Shown here: piece after piece, positions 53,566 to 64,000 of the stretch
How positions within the stretch are numbered: position 1 is the first letter of the stretch
Layout of the letters: the number at the start of each line of letters is the position of its first letter
Source of the DNA: Lucinisca nassula
Taxonomy: Eukaryota > Mollusca > Bivalvia > Lucinida > Lucinidae
Direction: 5' to 3'
DNA length: 64,000 nt
NCBI GenBank assembly: GCA_963580285.1
Contig: OY757024.1
Location: forward strand, 121,148,045 to 121,212,044
Notes under the pieces: generated by a model
Told to the model about the DNA's origin: nothing
Databases searched by the model: none
The model's input: only the letters and a program-made list of their open reading frames with translations
Made by a program: the position numbers and the translations under genes

Positions 53566-56500
53566 TTAGCTCACCGTCACGTAGTGACGAGGTGAGCTTT
53601 TGGGATCACTTTTTGTCCGTCGTGCATGTGTGCGTAAACAATTTCTTCAAACAACATCTTCTCCTAAACCACTGATCGGATTTTGACCAAACTTCACAGG
53701 AATGATCCTTAGGTGGTCCCCTTTCAAAGTTGTTCAAATGGTTCCGGTCTGTTGCACATCTAGGTCACAGGAACCAAAAATAGATTTTTTTCACCGAAAA
53801 GTTAAAAAATCTTCTTCTCTGAAACCACAAGGCCCAGGTCTTTGATATTTGGTATGAAGCTTCATCTAGTGCACCCCTACCAAGATTGTTCAAATTATAG
53901 TGCTGGGGCCAAAAATGCCCCCGCCCCGGGGCCCTTTGGTTTTACATGGGCTTATATAGGGAAAATCTTGAAAAATCTTCTTCTCTGAAACCACAAGGCC
54001 TAGGTCTTTGATATTTGGTATGAAGCTTCATCTAGTGGACCCCTACCAAGATTGTTCAAATTATAGTGCTGGAGCCAAAAATGCCCCCGCCCCAGGGCCC
54101 TTTGGTTTAACATGGGCTTATATAGAGAAAATCTTTAAAAATCTTCTTCTCTGAAACCGCAAGGCCCAGGTCTTCGATATTTGCTATGAAGGTTCATCTA
54201 GTGTCCCCCTAGCAAGATTGTTCAAATTATAGTGCTGGGGCCAAAAATACCCCCGCCCCAGGGCCCTTTGGTTTTACATGTGCTTATATAGGGAAAATCT
54301 TTGAAAATCATCTTCTCTTATACGCAAGGCCCAGGTCTTTGCTATTTGGAATGAAGCTTCACCTTGTGGACCCCTACCAAGATTGTTCAAATTATAGTGC
54401 TGGGGCCAAAATTGCCCCCGCCCCAGGACCCTTTGGTTTTACATAGGCTTATATCGGGAAAAACTTTATATTTCTTCTCTGAAACCGCAAGGCCCAGGTC
54501 TTTGATATTTGGTATGAAGCTTCATCTAGTGGACCCCTACCAAGATTGTTCAAATTATAGTGCTGGGGCCAAAATTGCCCCCGCCCCAGGACCCTTTGGT
54601 TTTACATAGGCTTATATCGGGAAAAACTTTATATTTCTTCTCTGAAACCGCAAGGCCCAGGTCTTTGATATTTGGTATGAAGCTTCATCTAGTGGACCCC
54701 TACCAAGATTGTTCAAATTATTGTGCTGGGGCCACAAATGCCCCCGATCCGGGGCCCTTTGGTTTTACATGGGCTTATATAGGGAAAATCTTTAAAAATC
54801 TTTTGTCTGAAACCGCAAGGCCCAGGCCTTTGCTATTTGGTATGAAGCTTCATCTAGTGGACCCCTACCAAGATTGTTCAAATTATAGTGCTCGGGCCAA
54901 AAATGCCCCGGCCCCGGGGCCCTTTGGTTTTACATGTGCTTATATAGGGAAATTATTTAAAAATCTTCTTCTCTGAAACCGCAAGGCCCAGGTCTTTGAT
55001 ATTTGATATGAAGCTTCATCTTGTAAACCTCTACCAAGATTGTTCATATTATAGCGCTGTTGCCAAAAATGGCCCCGCTCTGGGGCCCTTTGATTTTACA
55101 TAGACTTATATCGGGAAAATCTTAAAAAATCTTCTTCTGAAACCACAAAGCCTAGGTCTTCGATATTTGGTATGAAGCTTCATCTAGTGGACCTCTACGA
55201 AGATTGTTCACATTATAGCCCTGAGACCAAAAATGCCCCCGTCTGGGGGCCCTTTGGTGTTACATAGGCTTATATAGGGAAAATCTTTAAAAATCATCTT
55301 CTGTGAAACCACAAGGCCTAGGTTTTTGATATTTGGTGTGAAATATCATCTAGTGGACCTCTATCAAGATTGTTCAAATTATAGCCCTGGGGCCAAAAAT
55401 GCCCCCGCCCCGAGACCCTTTGATTTTACAAAGTCTTTTATAGGGAAACCGCAAGGCCCAGGTCTTTGATATTTGGTGTGTAGCTTCATCTAGTGGACCT
55501 TTGCCAAGATTGTTCAAATTATTGCCAAAAATGCCCAAGCCCCAGGGTCATTTGGTTTATCATAGGCTTATGTAGGCCCAGGCCCAGGTCTTCGATATTT
55601 TGTGTGTAGCTCCATCAAGTGGAACTTTCCCAAGGTTGTTCAAATTATAGCCTTTGTTGATATTTGGTATGAAGCTTCACCTTTTTAGACCTCCCACAAC
55701 GTTATGCACATTATAGCCCTGGGGTCAATAATGGTCAATACATGGGCTTATAAAGGGAAAATTTTTAAAAATCTTCTTCTCCGAAACTGCAAGGCCCAGG
55801 TCTTTGATATTTGGTATGAAGCTTCATCTTGTGGACCATTATCAAGACTGTTCAAATGATAGCTCTGGGGTCAAAAATGCCCCTGCTCCGGGGCCCTTTG
55901 GTTTTACATAGACTTATATAGGGAAAATCTTGAAAAATCTTCTCCTCTGAAACCGCAAGGGCCAGGTTTTTGATATTTGGTATGAAGCTTCATCTAGTGG
56001 ACCAAGATTGTTCAAATTATAGTGCTGGGGCCAAAAATGCCCCCGCCCCGGGGCCCTTTGGTTTTACATGGGCTTATAATATAGGGAAAATCTTTAAAAA
56101 TCTTCTTCTCTGAAACTGCAAGGCCCAGGTCTTTGATATTTGGTATGAAGCTTCATCTATTGGACCCCTACCAAGGTTGTTCAAATTATAGTGCTGGGGT
56201 CAAAAATGCCCCCGTCTTGTGGCCCTTTGGTTTTACATAGACTTATATAGGGAAAATCTTTAAAAATCTTCTTCTGTGAAACCACAAGGCCTAGGTTTTT
56301 GATATTTGATGTGAAATTTCATCTAGTGGACCTCTATCAAGATTGTTCAAATTATAGCCCTGGGGCCAAAAATGCCCCAACCCAGAGACCCTTTGGTTTT
56401 ACAAAGTCTTTTATAGGGAAACCACAAGGCCCAGGTCTTTGATATTTGGTGTGTAGCTTCATCTAGTGGACCTTTGCCAAGATTGTTCAAATTATAGCCT

Positions 56501-56652
56501 TTGTTGATATTTGGTATGAAGCTTCACCTGTTTAGACCTCACTCAACATTATGCACATTATAACCCTGGGGTCAATAATGGCCCTCCCCAGGGCCCACTT
56601 GTTGCTCTATGGATCAGGTGAGCGATCCAGGGCAATCATGGCCCTCTTGCGT
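53566..56652 (+). mobile_element. HINE-like block 3
   Basis: Starts TTAGCTCACCGTCACGTAG directly after block 2. Units near 54364-54976 are almost identical to one another, which implies recent expansion. Units at the 3' side (from ~55440) are shorter and partly deleted. Ends with a mutated GGGCAATCATGGCCCTCTTG. Confidence 0.72.
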
Positions 56653-57936
56653 TTTATATTAGGATCACTTTTTGTCTGTCATCCGTGCGTAAACAATTTC
56701 TTCAAACGACATCTCCTCCTAAACCACTGATCGGATTTTGACCAAACTTCACACGAATGATCCTTAGGTGGTCCCCTTTCAAAGTTGTTCAAATGGTTCC
56801 AGTCCATTGCACATATAGGTCACAGGAGCCAAAAATATATTTTTTTTCACCGAAAACTTAAAAAATCTTCTTCTCTGAAACCGCAAGGCCCAGGTCTTTG
56901 ATATTTATTATGAAGCTTCATCTAGTGGACCCCTACCAAGATTGTTCAAATTATAATGCTTGGGCCAAAAATGCCCCCACCCCAGGGCCCTTTGGTTTTA
57001 CATGGGCTAAAATAGGAAAATCTTCAAAAATCTTCTTCTCTGAAACCACAAGGCCCAGGTCTTTGATTTTTGGTATGAAGCTTCATCTAGTGGACCCCTG
57101 CCAAGATTGTTCAAATTATAGTGCTGGGGCCAAAAATGCCCCCGCCCCAGGGCCCTTTGGTTTTACATGGGCTTATATAGGGAAAATATTTAAAAATCTT
57201 CTTCTCTGAAACTGCAAGGCCCAGGTCTTTGCTATTTGGTATGAAGCTTCATCTGGTGGACCCCTACCAAGATTGTTCAAATTATAGTGCTGGGGCCAAA
57301 AAAAGCCACACCCCCCCCCCCCCCCCCCTCTGGGGCCATTTGGTTTTACATAGACTTATATAGGGAAAATCTTGAAAAATCTTCTTCTCTGAAACCACAA
57401 GGCCTAGGTCTTTGATATTTGGTATGAAGCTTCAGCTAGTGGACCTCTACCAAGATTTTCGAATTATAGCCGTGAGGCCAAAAATGCCCCCACCTCGGGG
57501 CCCTTTGGTTTTACATAGACTTATATAGGGAAAATCTTTAAGAATTTTCTTCTGTGAAACCACAAGCCCTAGGTCTTTGATATTTGGTGTGAAATTTCAT
57601 CTAGTGGACCTCTATCAAGATTGTTCAAATTATAGCCCTGGGGCCAAAAATGCCCCCCGCCCCAAGACCCTTTGGTTTTACATAGACTTATATAGGAAAA
57701 TCTTTAAAAATCTTCTTCTCTGAAACTGCAAGGCCCATGTCTTCGATATTTGGCATGGAGCTTCATCTAGTGGACAATTATAGCCTTTGTTGATATTTGG
57801 TATGAAGCTTCACCTTTTTAGACCTCCCTCAACTTTATGCACATTATAACCTTGGGGTCAATAATGGACCTCCCCTGGGCCCACTTGTTACTCTATGGAT
57901 CAGGTGAGCGATCCAGGGCCATCATGGCCCTCATGT
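56653..57936 (+). mobile_element. HINE-like block 4 (left end missing)
   Basis: Begins at AGGATCACTTTTTGTC without the GCTCACC hairpin, so the left ~40 bp are lost. It continues with the module, six to seven ~166 bp units and a poly-C run (~57309-57327), and ends GGGCCATCATGGCCCTCATG. Confidence 0.72.
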
Positions 57937-58300
57937 TATTGGTTGCCATGGAAACCAAAATGCAAAAAATAGACAAAAAAACTTAAAAAATCATCTCCTC
58001 AGAAACCATATGCTCTAGGAGGCTGAGACTTTATGAAAATATTCACCATATTTGCCTTTACAGGTTTTGTGTTTTTTATGAAATTTGGCCTTTCAGTTTT
58101 GTTGCTATGGCAACTTAGAGCTTCCATTGACTTATAATGGGGAAAACTGAAAAATGGCATTTACTTCCAAGTCATTGCAGATATTTTGACAAACCTTACA
58201 TAAACATGTTCCTTGAGTAAACTTCTCTCAGCCATATGCTTTTTGTCAACCTGGGAGTCCGCTAGGTTGTGCCCTGGCCCTGCCCCGCCCTGCCCTTTTT
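57937..58300 (+). repeat. Continuation of the 'TTAGCTCACCAGAGCC'-type module
   Basis: The GTTGCTATGGCAACTTAGAG and AATGGCATTTACTTCCAAG blocks match 45115-45185 and 46700-46770, so the HINE-like blocks lie within this older repeat. Confidence 0.7.
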
Positions 58301-58850
58301 TAAGGATGGCCTTGTCTGTCTACAAAAACCTTAACATTGAGCATAACTTTTGAACTGTTATAAATAGAGCTTTCATATTTCACGTGTGTATACCTTATCA
58401 CAAGACCTTTCCAGTGGTACCATAATTTTTGATCTCGTGACCTTGACCTACTTTTTTCAAAAATTTTATTAACATTAACATTGGCCATAACTTTTGATTG
58501 GTAAGTGATAGGGCTTTCATATTTCACATGTGCATTCCTTGTCACAAGACTTTTCTAGTGGTACCATAATTTTTGACCTTGTGACCTTGACTTTTATGTT
58601 TGACCTACTTTTTGTCGCACCTGCTTGTAGCAGGGTCCGACATAGGCGTCCGATTTTCCATCCGTGCGTCCGTTCGTCCATCCATCCGTCTGTTAACATT
58701 TACGTCGAAGTTCGACATATACGTCAAAGTTTTTATTTTACAAACCTCAGCTACCATCAAACCTTACATGAAACATCTCATAGACCTTCTCACTTTGTAA
58801 GCACCTTGACCTGGTGATTTTGACTTATATTTTGCGTTTCAGGTCAGGTC
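58300..58850. repeat. Short tandem pair and TCCGTCCG-type module
   Basis: Two ~155 bp units share GAGCTTTCATATTTCAC-like strings, GTGGTACCATAATTTTTGA and GTGACCTTGAC (58360 and 58515). A CGCACCTGCTTGTAGCAGG module with TCCATCCGTC repeats follows. No gene. Confidence 0.8.
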
Positions 58851-58879
58851 AGGTTCGTTCCTGCTACTAGTAACATGTA

Positions 58880-59440
58880 ATCTAGTACAACCTGTTGCAT
58901 GCGGGCAGATGGGACTCGTTACCTCGGGAGAGCAACCCATCTAGGAGTTGCTAGATCTCTAAACAAAGCTAGCTTGGGTAGGTGGAACCCATAGCCTTGG
59001 TTGGCAATCCACCTAGGGGTTAGGCCCTTAAACAAAACCTAGCCTGGGTAGATGGAACCCACAGCCTTGGTTGGCAAACCATCTAGGAGATGCTAGACCT
59101 CTAAACAAAACTAGCTCGGGTAGGTGGAACACGTAGCCTTGATTGGCAACCCACCTAGGGGTTATAGGTCCTTAAACAAAACCTAGCCTGGGCAGATAGA
59201 GCCTATAGCCTTAGTTGGCAATTCCTCCTAGGAGCTGGTAGGTCTCTGAACGAAATCTGGCTTGTCACATTCATTTATCTGGAGAGCCTGTGAGTTGTCA
59301 GAAACTTGAATGTGCTAAGCTATATATCCTGGCAATCCTTCTAGGAGTCGGTAGGTCTCCGAACAAAACCTGGTTTGTCACACTCATTTATCTGAAGAGC
59401 CCGTGAGTTGTCAGATACTTGAGTGTGCTAAGCCATATAT
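58880..59440 (+). repeat. Tandem repeats in the LINE 5' UTR
   Basis: Units of ~70 bp with AGATGGAACCCACAGCCTTG-like strings start at about 58903, 58978, 59047, 59119 and 59190. A second pair of ~117 bp units follows (GAGTTGTCAGAAACTTG / GAGTTGTCAGATACTTG). Repeated 5' UTR units often carry LINE promoters; that is an inference here. Confidence 0.85.
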
Positions 59441-59608
59441 AACAACCTCCAGGGTCCTGGGTATGACGTAAAAATGCATCCAGCTGTGACACTCTAAATG
59501 AGTGTGGGAATGTGAGGTTGCCCATTATCACAGTTGCCTCCCCACCTCATGGTTATGAGGCTGCCACAACCTGGGTGGCAGAGCTAGGCAGCAACCATCT
59601 ACAGACCG

Positions 59609-60612
59609 ATGGCTTGGTGTACTAGCTACTGTGGTTTGGCGGATGATCCTTGCTGTACAAGGACAACGGTAAAGCACACCTGCCCTAGTGAGTTGGGAAC
59701 GGCGGCTTGCTCAGGTGCCGTAAAAGAATTGAGTAGGGACGTCAGCCAGGACAGGCGGTCCTGTAAACTACAACCGTCAAAACATATCATGGCAGCTACA
59801 AATTCAGAATCAAGGTTAGGCGGTGCCAACAGACATCAAAGCTCTGTTGGTGACGTCTCCGGCTTGGCCTCCTCTCAGGTGTGGGAGGCAGGGTCGGGCC
59901 ATTGTGGCGAATCAAGCAAGCGCCTGAGGAAATTCAGGGTGGGAACACTCAATATCAACACCCTGAGAGGAAGAGTTTGCGAGGTAGTGGAAACACTATC
60001 CCGCAGGAAAGTTGATGTCTGTTGTGTCCAGGAGACCAGATACCGTAGTGGAAACTGCCGCACGATCAAGGGCAAGGACACCAAGTATAAGCTCTACTGG
60101 TCTGGAAACGATAAAGGCACTGCTGGTGTAGGAGTGTTTGTGGCAGAAGAGTGGATAGAGAAAGTTTTTGAAGTGCAAAGAGTCTCAGACAGAATCATCG
60201 TGGTGAAGCTTGTAGTCGGCCAGTGCGTGGTTACCCTTCTGTCTGTGTATGCCCCACAGAGTGGTTTAAGTGCTGAAGTCAAGGACTTGTTCTTTGACCA
60301 ACTGCATGCTGTGACTGCCAGGATCCCAGGATCCGAACTCCTGATCCCATGCGGAGATTGGAATGGCCATGTAGGCCGTGCAGGCACTGGATTCAAGGAA
60401 GTGCATGGTGGGATCGGGTATGGTAGACCTGAACCAGATGTTGAGGGTGAGAGGATTCTAGAGTATGCCCTGGCATTTGACCTGCTTCTTGGAAACACAT
60501 GTTTCAAGAAAGGTGACAGTCATCTTATCACATACAAGTCAGGAAGCGCAGCGACGCAGATAGATTTCATCCTTTACCGCAGGACAATGCGCAAACTTGT
60601 CACAGAATGTGA
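59609..60612 (+). pseudogene. LINE endonuclease (APE type)
   Basis: An N-terminal ~110-residue leader precedes the apurinic-like endonuclease. The domain shows VGTLNINTLRG (catalytic Asn), CCVQETRY (Glu), SVYAPQSG, CGDWNGHVGR (Asp/Asn) and TQIDFILYRR (late Asp). This domain nicks the target DNA to prime reverse transcription. The first ATG in frame (59609) is used as start, but translation could begin later. The frame shifts at about 60600-60612: the continuing protein is in another frame that opens at 60597. One extra base there explains it. In annotated genomes this domain is often mislabelled craniofacial development protein 2-like. Confidence 0.88.
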
Positions 60613-62450
60613 AAGTGATCCCTGGAGAGGAAGTAGCCCTGCAACATCAGCTACTCATATGCGACATGAGGATTGATGTGTCACCAAAACCCAAGCGCAA
60701 GTTCACCCCCAGACTAAAAGTTTGGAAGCTGAAAGAATCTCAGACAAGAAATCATTTCCAGGAGGTTTTCAGCCAGCATGTGAGTGCTTCGGCAGGTGCA
60801 GCAGATGCTACCACTGAGGATATATGGAACAGCATCAAGACCGGTCTGCTCAAGACAACTGAAGAGGTGTGTGGCACAACTCGGCCCCACCGCTGGCGTC
60901 GCGAAACCTGGTGGTGGAATGAGGATGTTAATAAGGTCATTGCAGCCAAGCGGCAAGCCTTTAAAGCTTGGAAGACTGGTAAGGGCACCCTTGCATCATA
61001 TCTTGCGGCCAAACGCATAGCCAGACGTGCAGTGCACCATGCTCGCCAAGAAGCTGACAAGATCTACAAGAAAATTGACCCTAAGTCCTCAGAAGTATAC
61101 CGCCTTGCTAACAAGATGAGAATAGAGAATGCCGATGTTGTAGGTGACAAACCAGTAAAGAATGATGCAGGGGAGATGTCAATGAGTGAAGACTCAAAGC
61201 AGAGGTCCTGGTTAGAACACTACCAAAGGCTACTCAATGTTGAGTTCGACTGGGACCCAGACCACCTGTCTGACGAACCACCAGTGGAAGGGCCATCCAT
61301 CCCAATCACTATTGATATGGTTAAGAAGGCTATCTCTCAGATGAAGACTGACAAAGCACCGGGTCTCTCTGGCATAGTGGTGGAGATGATAAGAGCTGCA
61401 GGTGATGCGGGTGCCTCGATGATCCGCGACCTTGCAGCTGCAATCATCCGTGATGGGAAGGTACCCTCTGACTGGGAACAGAGTTTCATTGTCTGTCTCT
61501 ACAAGGGCAAGGGCGATGCATTGGAACGGGGCAACTACCGTGGTCTCAAGCTGACAGAACAGGTCATGAAAGTCCTGGAGAGGATTGTGGATGGCCTCGT
61601 TAGGCAGTTGGTGTCCATCGACGATTCCCAGTTTGGCTTCGTCCCAGGAAGAGGCACAACAGATGCAATTTTTGTTGTCCGACAGCTGCAAGAGAAGTAT
61701 CTGGCGGCCAACAGGAGACTCTACATGGCTTTTGTAGACCTGGAGAAGGCATTTGATAGAGTGCCTTGGAAAGTCATCTGGTGGGCACTAAGAAAACTTG
61801 GAGTGGACGAGTGGATTGTGAAACTGGTCCAAGGGATGTACGCTAATGCTCGGAGCCGTGTACGCGTTGGTGATGGTTACAGTGAAGAATTCGAGGTGAA
61901 GGTGGGTGTTCATCAAGGCTCTGTTGTCAGCCCACTGCTTTTCATCATTGTGCTTGAAGCCTTGTCATGCGAGTTCCGCTCTGGAGTCCCCTGGGAGGAC
62001 CTGTATGCTGATGACCTTGTCATCATAGCTGAATCCCTCGAGGAATGTGTCAGGAGGCTCTTGACTTGGAAAGACGCAATGGAGGCGAAAGGGCTGAGAG
62101 TGAATGCAGGAAAGACAAAGATCATGATCTGTGTTACAGGTCTGGACCTCTTGCAGAGTACGCCCCAGTTCCCATGCGCTGTATGTCGCACTGGAGTGGG
62201 CAGCAATAGTATCTTTTGTAATGGCTGCAAGTTCTGGGTGCACAAGAAATGCAGTGGGCTCAAACGCTTGATAGAGGACCCTGATTACAGGTGTACACGG
62301 TGCCAAGGAACTGCACGCCCCTTAGATGGCAGACCACAGAGGGAAGTCCAAGTCGGATCCCACAAGCTGGAGGTTGTAGCTTCCTTCTGCTACCTAGGTG
62401 ATATGCTTTCTGCAGCGGGGGGTTCGACCTTTCAACAACATCACGTGTGA
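60597..62450 (+). pseudogene. LINE reverse transcriptase with embedded PHD-type finger
   Basis: 617 residues. RT blocks in order: TDKAPGLSGIVVEMIRAAG, VCLYKGKGDALERGNYRGL, SQFGFVPGRGTTDAIFVV, the first catalytic AFVDLEKAFDRVPW, GVHQGSVVSPLLFIIVLEAL and the catalytic LYADDLVI at residue ~470. After the thumb (VNAGKTKIMICV) a PHD-like C4HC3 finger occupies 527-569: Cys527, Cys530, Cys541, Cys544, His549, Cys552, Cys566 and Cys569. The thumb/tail then resumes at KLEVVASFCYLGDML. The enzyme copies the element's RNA at the nicked site. The frame is lost at about 62424, where one base seems deleted, and the true protein goes on at 62425-63010. Confidence 0.92.
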
Positions 62451-63010
62451 AAATAGCCTGGAAGAAATTCAAGGAGTTGCTACCAGTTCTCTCTTCCCGC
62501 CACCTCTCGTTCAAGACACGTGGCCGTGTGTATAGCTCTTGTGTGCGGAGCGCAATGCTCCATGCCAGTGAGACATGGCCATTGACAAAGCCAAACCTCC
62601 AACATCTACAGCGAAATGACAGGGCAATGATCAGACAGATCTGCAATGTCAAGCCACAGGACACTGTCACCATCAGGTCCGGTGAGTTACTTGAGCGTCT
62701 TGGCATTGAGGACCTGGACCTCATCCTGAAAGAAAGAAGACTTCGCTGGTATGGACATGTGGAGCGCTCAAACGGTGTAGTCAAGACTGCCTGTGACATA
62801 CAGGTAAGTGGAAAGCGGGGGCCAGGAAGGCCCAAGATGACCTGGAAGCAGCTAACAGAAAGAGATTGCAGAGAATGGAAGCTCTCTGCTATCGATCCTC
62901 ATGATAGACAAGCCTGGAGATCTGGTGTAAGATCTGCCATGCGTGCAGCAAGCCAGCTACCTGGAAGGGGGCCCACTTATGTGGACGTTGCCCCTGTACC
63001 TGCACGTTAA
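62425..63010 (+). pseudogene. LINE ORF2 C-terminal domain after a one-base frameshift
   Basis: In this frame: VKIAWKKFKELLPVLSS, YSSCVRSAMLHASETWPLTK, RRLRWYGHVERS and KRGPGRPKMTWKQL, all typical of the RTE-like ORF2 tail, ending PVPAR with TAA at 63008-63010. It lacks its own functional start; GTG at 62447 is only where an open frame can be counted. Confidence 0.9.
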
Positions 63011-63038
63011 TCAAAAATCCGTTGATGATGATGATGAT

Positions 63039-64000
63039 GCCCCTCCACTTCATAAAATGCTTTATAGCTCAGAAACCTTACAGATCCCAACCCCTAAACC
63101 ATATATATTCTTGTTCCTTATGATAAGATGCATTAAGTGACACCAACCTGGGGGTCCCCCTGTATGTACCGGGGACACGCCCTGCCCCCTCCATTTCATA
63201 AAATGCCATTTATCTCAGAAACCATTCAGATCCCCAACCCTAAACTATATATATTCTTGTGTCTTATGCTAAGATGCATTAAGTGATACCAACCTGGGGG
63301 TCCCTCGGGATGTGCCAGGGACATGCCCCACCCCCTCCACTTCATAAAATGCCATTTATCTCAGAAACCATTGAGATCCCCACCCCTAAACCATATATAT
63401 TCTTGTTCCTTATGATAAGATGGACTCAGTGACACCAACCTGGGGGTCCCCCGGGATGTGCCGGGGCCATGCCCCACCCCCTCCACTTCATAAAAGTCCC
63501 AATATCCCAGTAACCTTACAGATCCCCACCCCTAAACCATATATATTCTCGTTCATTATGATAAGCCGCATTCAGTGACACCACACTGGGGGTCCCCAGG
63601 GATGTTCTGGGGCCATGCCCCACCCCCTCCAAATCATAATATCACAATATCTTGGAAACCTTACAGATCCCCACCCCTAAACCATATATATATGCTTGTT
63701 CCTTATGATAAGACACATTCGTTGACTCCAACCTGGGGGTCTCCCAGGGCCTTGCCCCACCCCTGCACTTCAGAAAAGGCCTTATATCTCAGAAACTGGT
63801 CAGAGCCCCACCTCTAAACCATATATATTCATCTTCCTTATGATAAGACGCATTCAGTGACACCAACTTGTGAGTCCCTGGGGACTGCCCGGGCCATGCC
63901 CCACCGCTTGACTTCATTAAAAGCCATATATCTCAGAAATCGTTCCGCTCCCCACCCCTAAACCATATATAATCTTGTTCCTTATGATAATACTTGTTCA
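63039..64000. repeat. ~145 bp tandem array, resumed after the LINE
   Basis: GACACCAACC-like strings at about 63138, 63284, 63429, 63576, 63722 and 63857 give the same ~145 bp period and the same CATATATATTCTTGTTCC block as 45230-46495. The array runs off the window. Confidence 0.95.

Larger units (their letters stand above)
58850..63038 (+). mobile_element. RTE-like LINE, nearly full length
   Basis: Contains a repeat-rich 5' UTR (58880-59440), endonuclease, RT with a zinc finger, and a C-terminal domain. It ends in a short (GAT)n tail at about 63013-63038, typical of RTE clades in place of poly-A. The tail joins the ~145 bp array directly. Only two one-base frameshifts break the coding region. 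The exact 5' border is uncertain. Confidence 0.83.

Noticed and set aside
54560..54976. 138-residue frame with MKLHLVDPYQDCSNY repeats
   Set aside because: Translation of the ~166 bp units of the HINE-like block; similar frames appear throughout the array in all blocks.
60094..60507. 137-residue antisense frame
   Set aside because: Shadow of the LINE endonuclease on the opposite strand; no motif of its own.

Overview
The window is eukaryotic, intron-era repeat DNA, most likely from a bivalve mollusc. That assignment is an inference from the style of the repeats: hairpin repeats around an 'AAACAGTGTAGATC' core, 'TTAGCTCACC...GGTGAGC' blocks carrying tandem repeats, 'AAAGGTCAAGGTCATA' arrays and tRNA-derived SINEs. 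No species can be named from the sequence. I see no host gene that I can support, no rRNA and no functional tRNA gene. Nearly everything recognisable is a transposable element, a piece of one, or a tandem array.

Layout. (1) 1-2366: microsatellites and several copies of a ~300 bp SINE (called SINE-A here), one inserted into another. (2) 2367-16990: a complete Gypsy-type LTR retrotransposon with both LTRs, a 4 bp target duplication (GGGG), a primer-binding site, an intact gag, a gag-pol overlap with a -1 frameshift signal, a broken pol and an intact third ORF encoding a two-finger C2H2-like protein downstream of a splice acceptor. Its 3' LTR is split by a 5'-truncated LINE, which itself carries a SINE-A. 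The whole element sits inside an older SINE-A copy that ends near 17444. (3) 17.4-26.4 kb: SINE heads, a 96 bp tandem array, an antisense LINE fragment (RT C-terminus plus RNase H), MITEs and clouds of CCATGG palindromes. (4) 26.4-33 kb: nested TTAA-flanked MITEs, a CR1-like LINE missing its 5' part, and a 2.6 kb transposon with ~600 bp terminal inverted repeats. (5) 33-46.9 kb: more hairpin MITEs, SINEs and tandem arrays with units of about 305, 181, 160 and 145 bp. (6) 46.9-57.9 kb: four consecutive Helentron/HINE-like blocks built of ~166 bp tandem units, the first split by another element of similar type. (7) 58.8-63.04 kb: a nearly complete RTE-like LINE with 5' UTR repeats, endonuclease, RT and a PHD-type zinc finger inside the RT C-terminal region, broken only by two one-base frameshifts. 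(8) 63.04-64 kb: the 145 bp array resumes.

How the parts relate. The autonomous elements (Gypsy and four LINE lineages) supply or supplied enzymes. The SINEs, TTAA MITEs, TA-flanked MITEs and HINE-like blocks are non-coding and would depend on such enzymes in trans. The clearest biological novelty candidates are the third ORF and the frameshift signal of the Gypsy element, the mirrored first exon in the long-TIR element, and the multi-block HINE-like arrays. All element-family names were assigned by reading motifs, without any database search.
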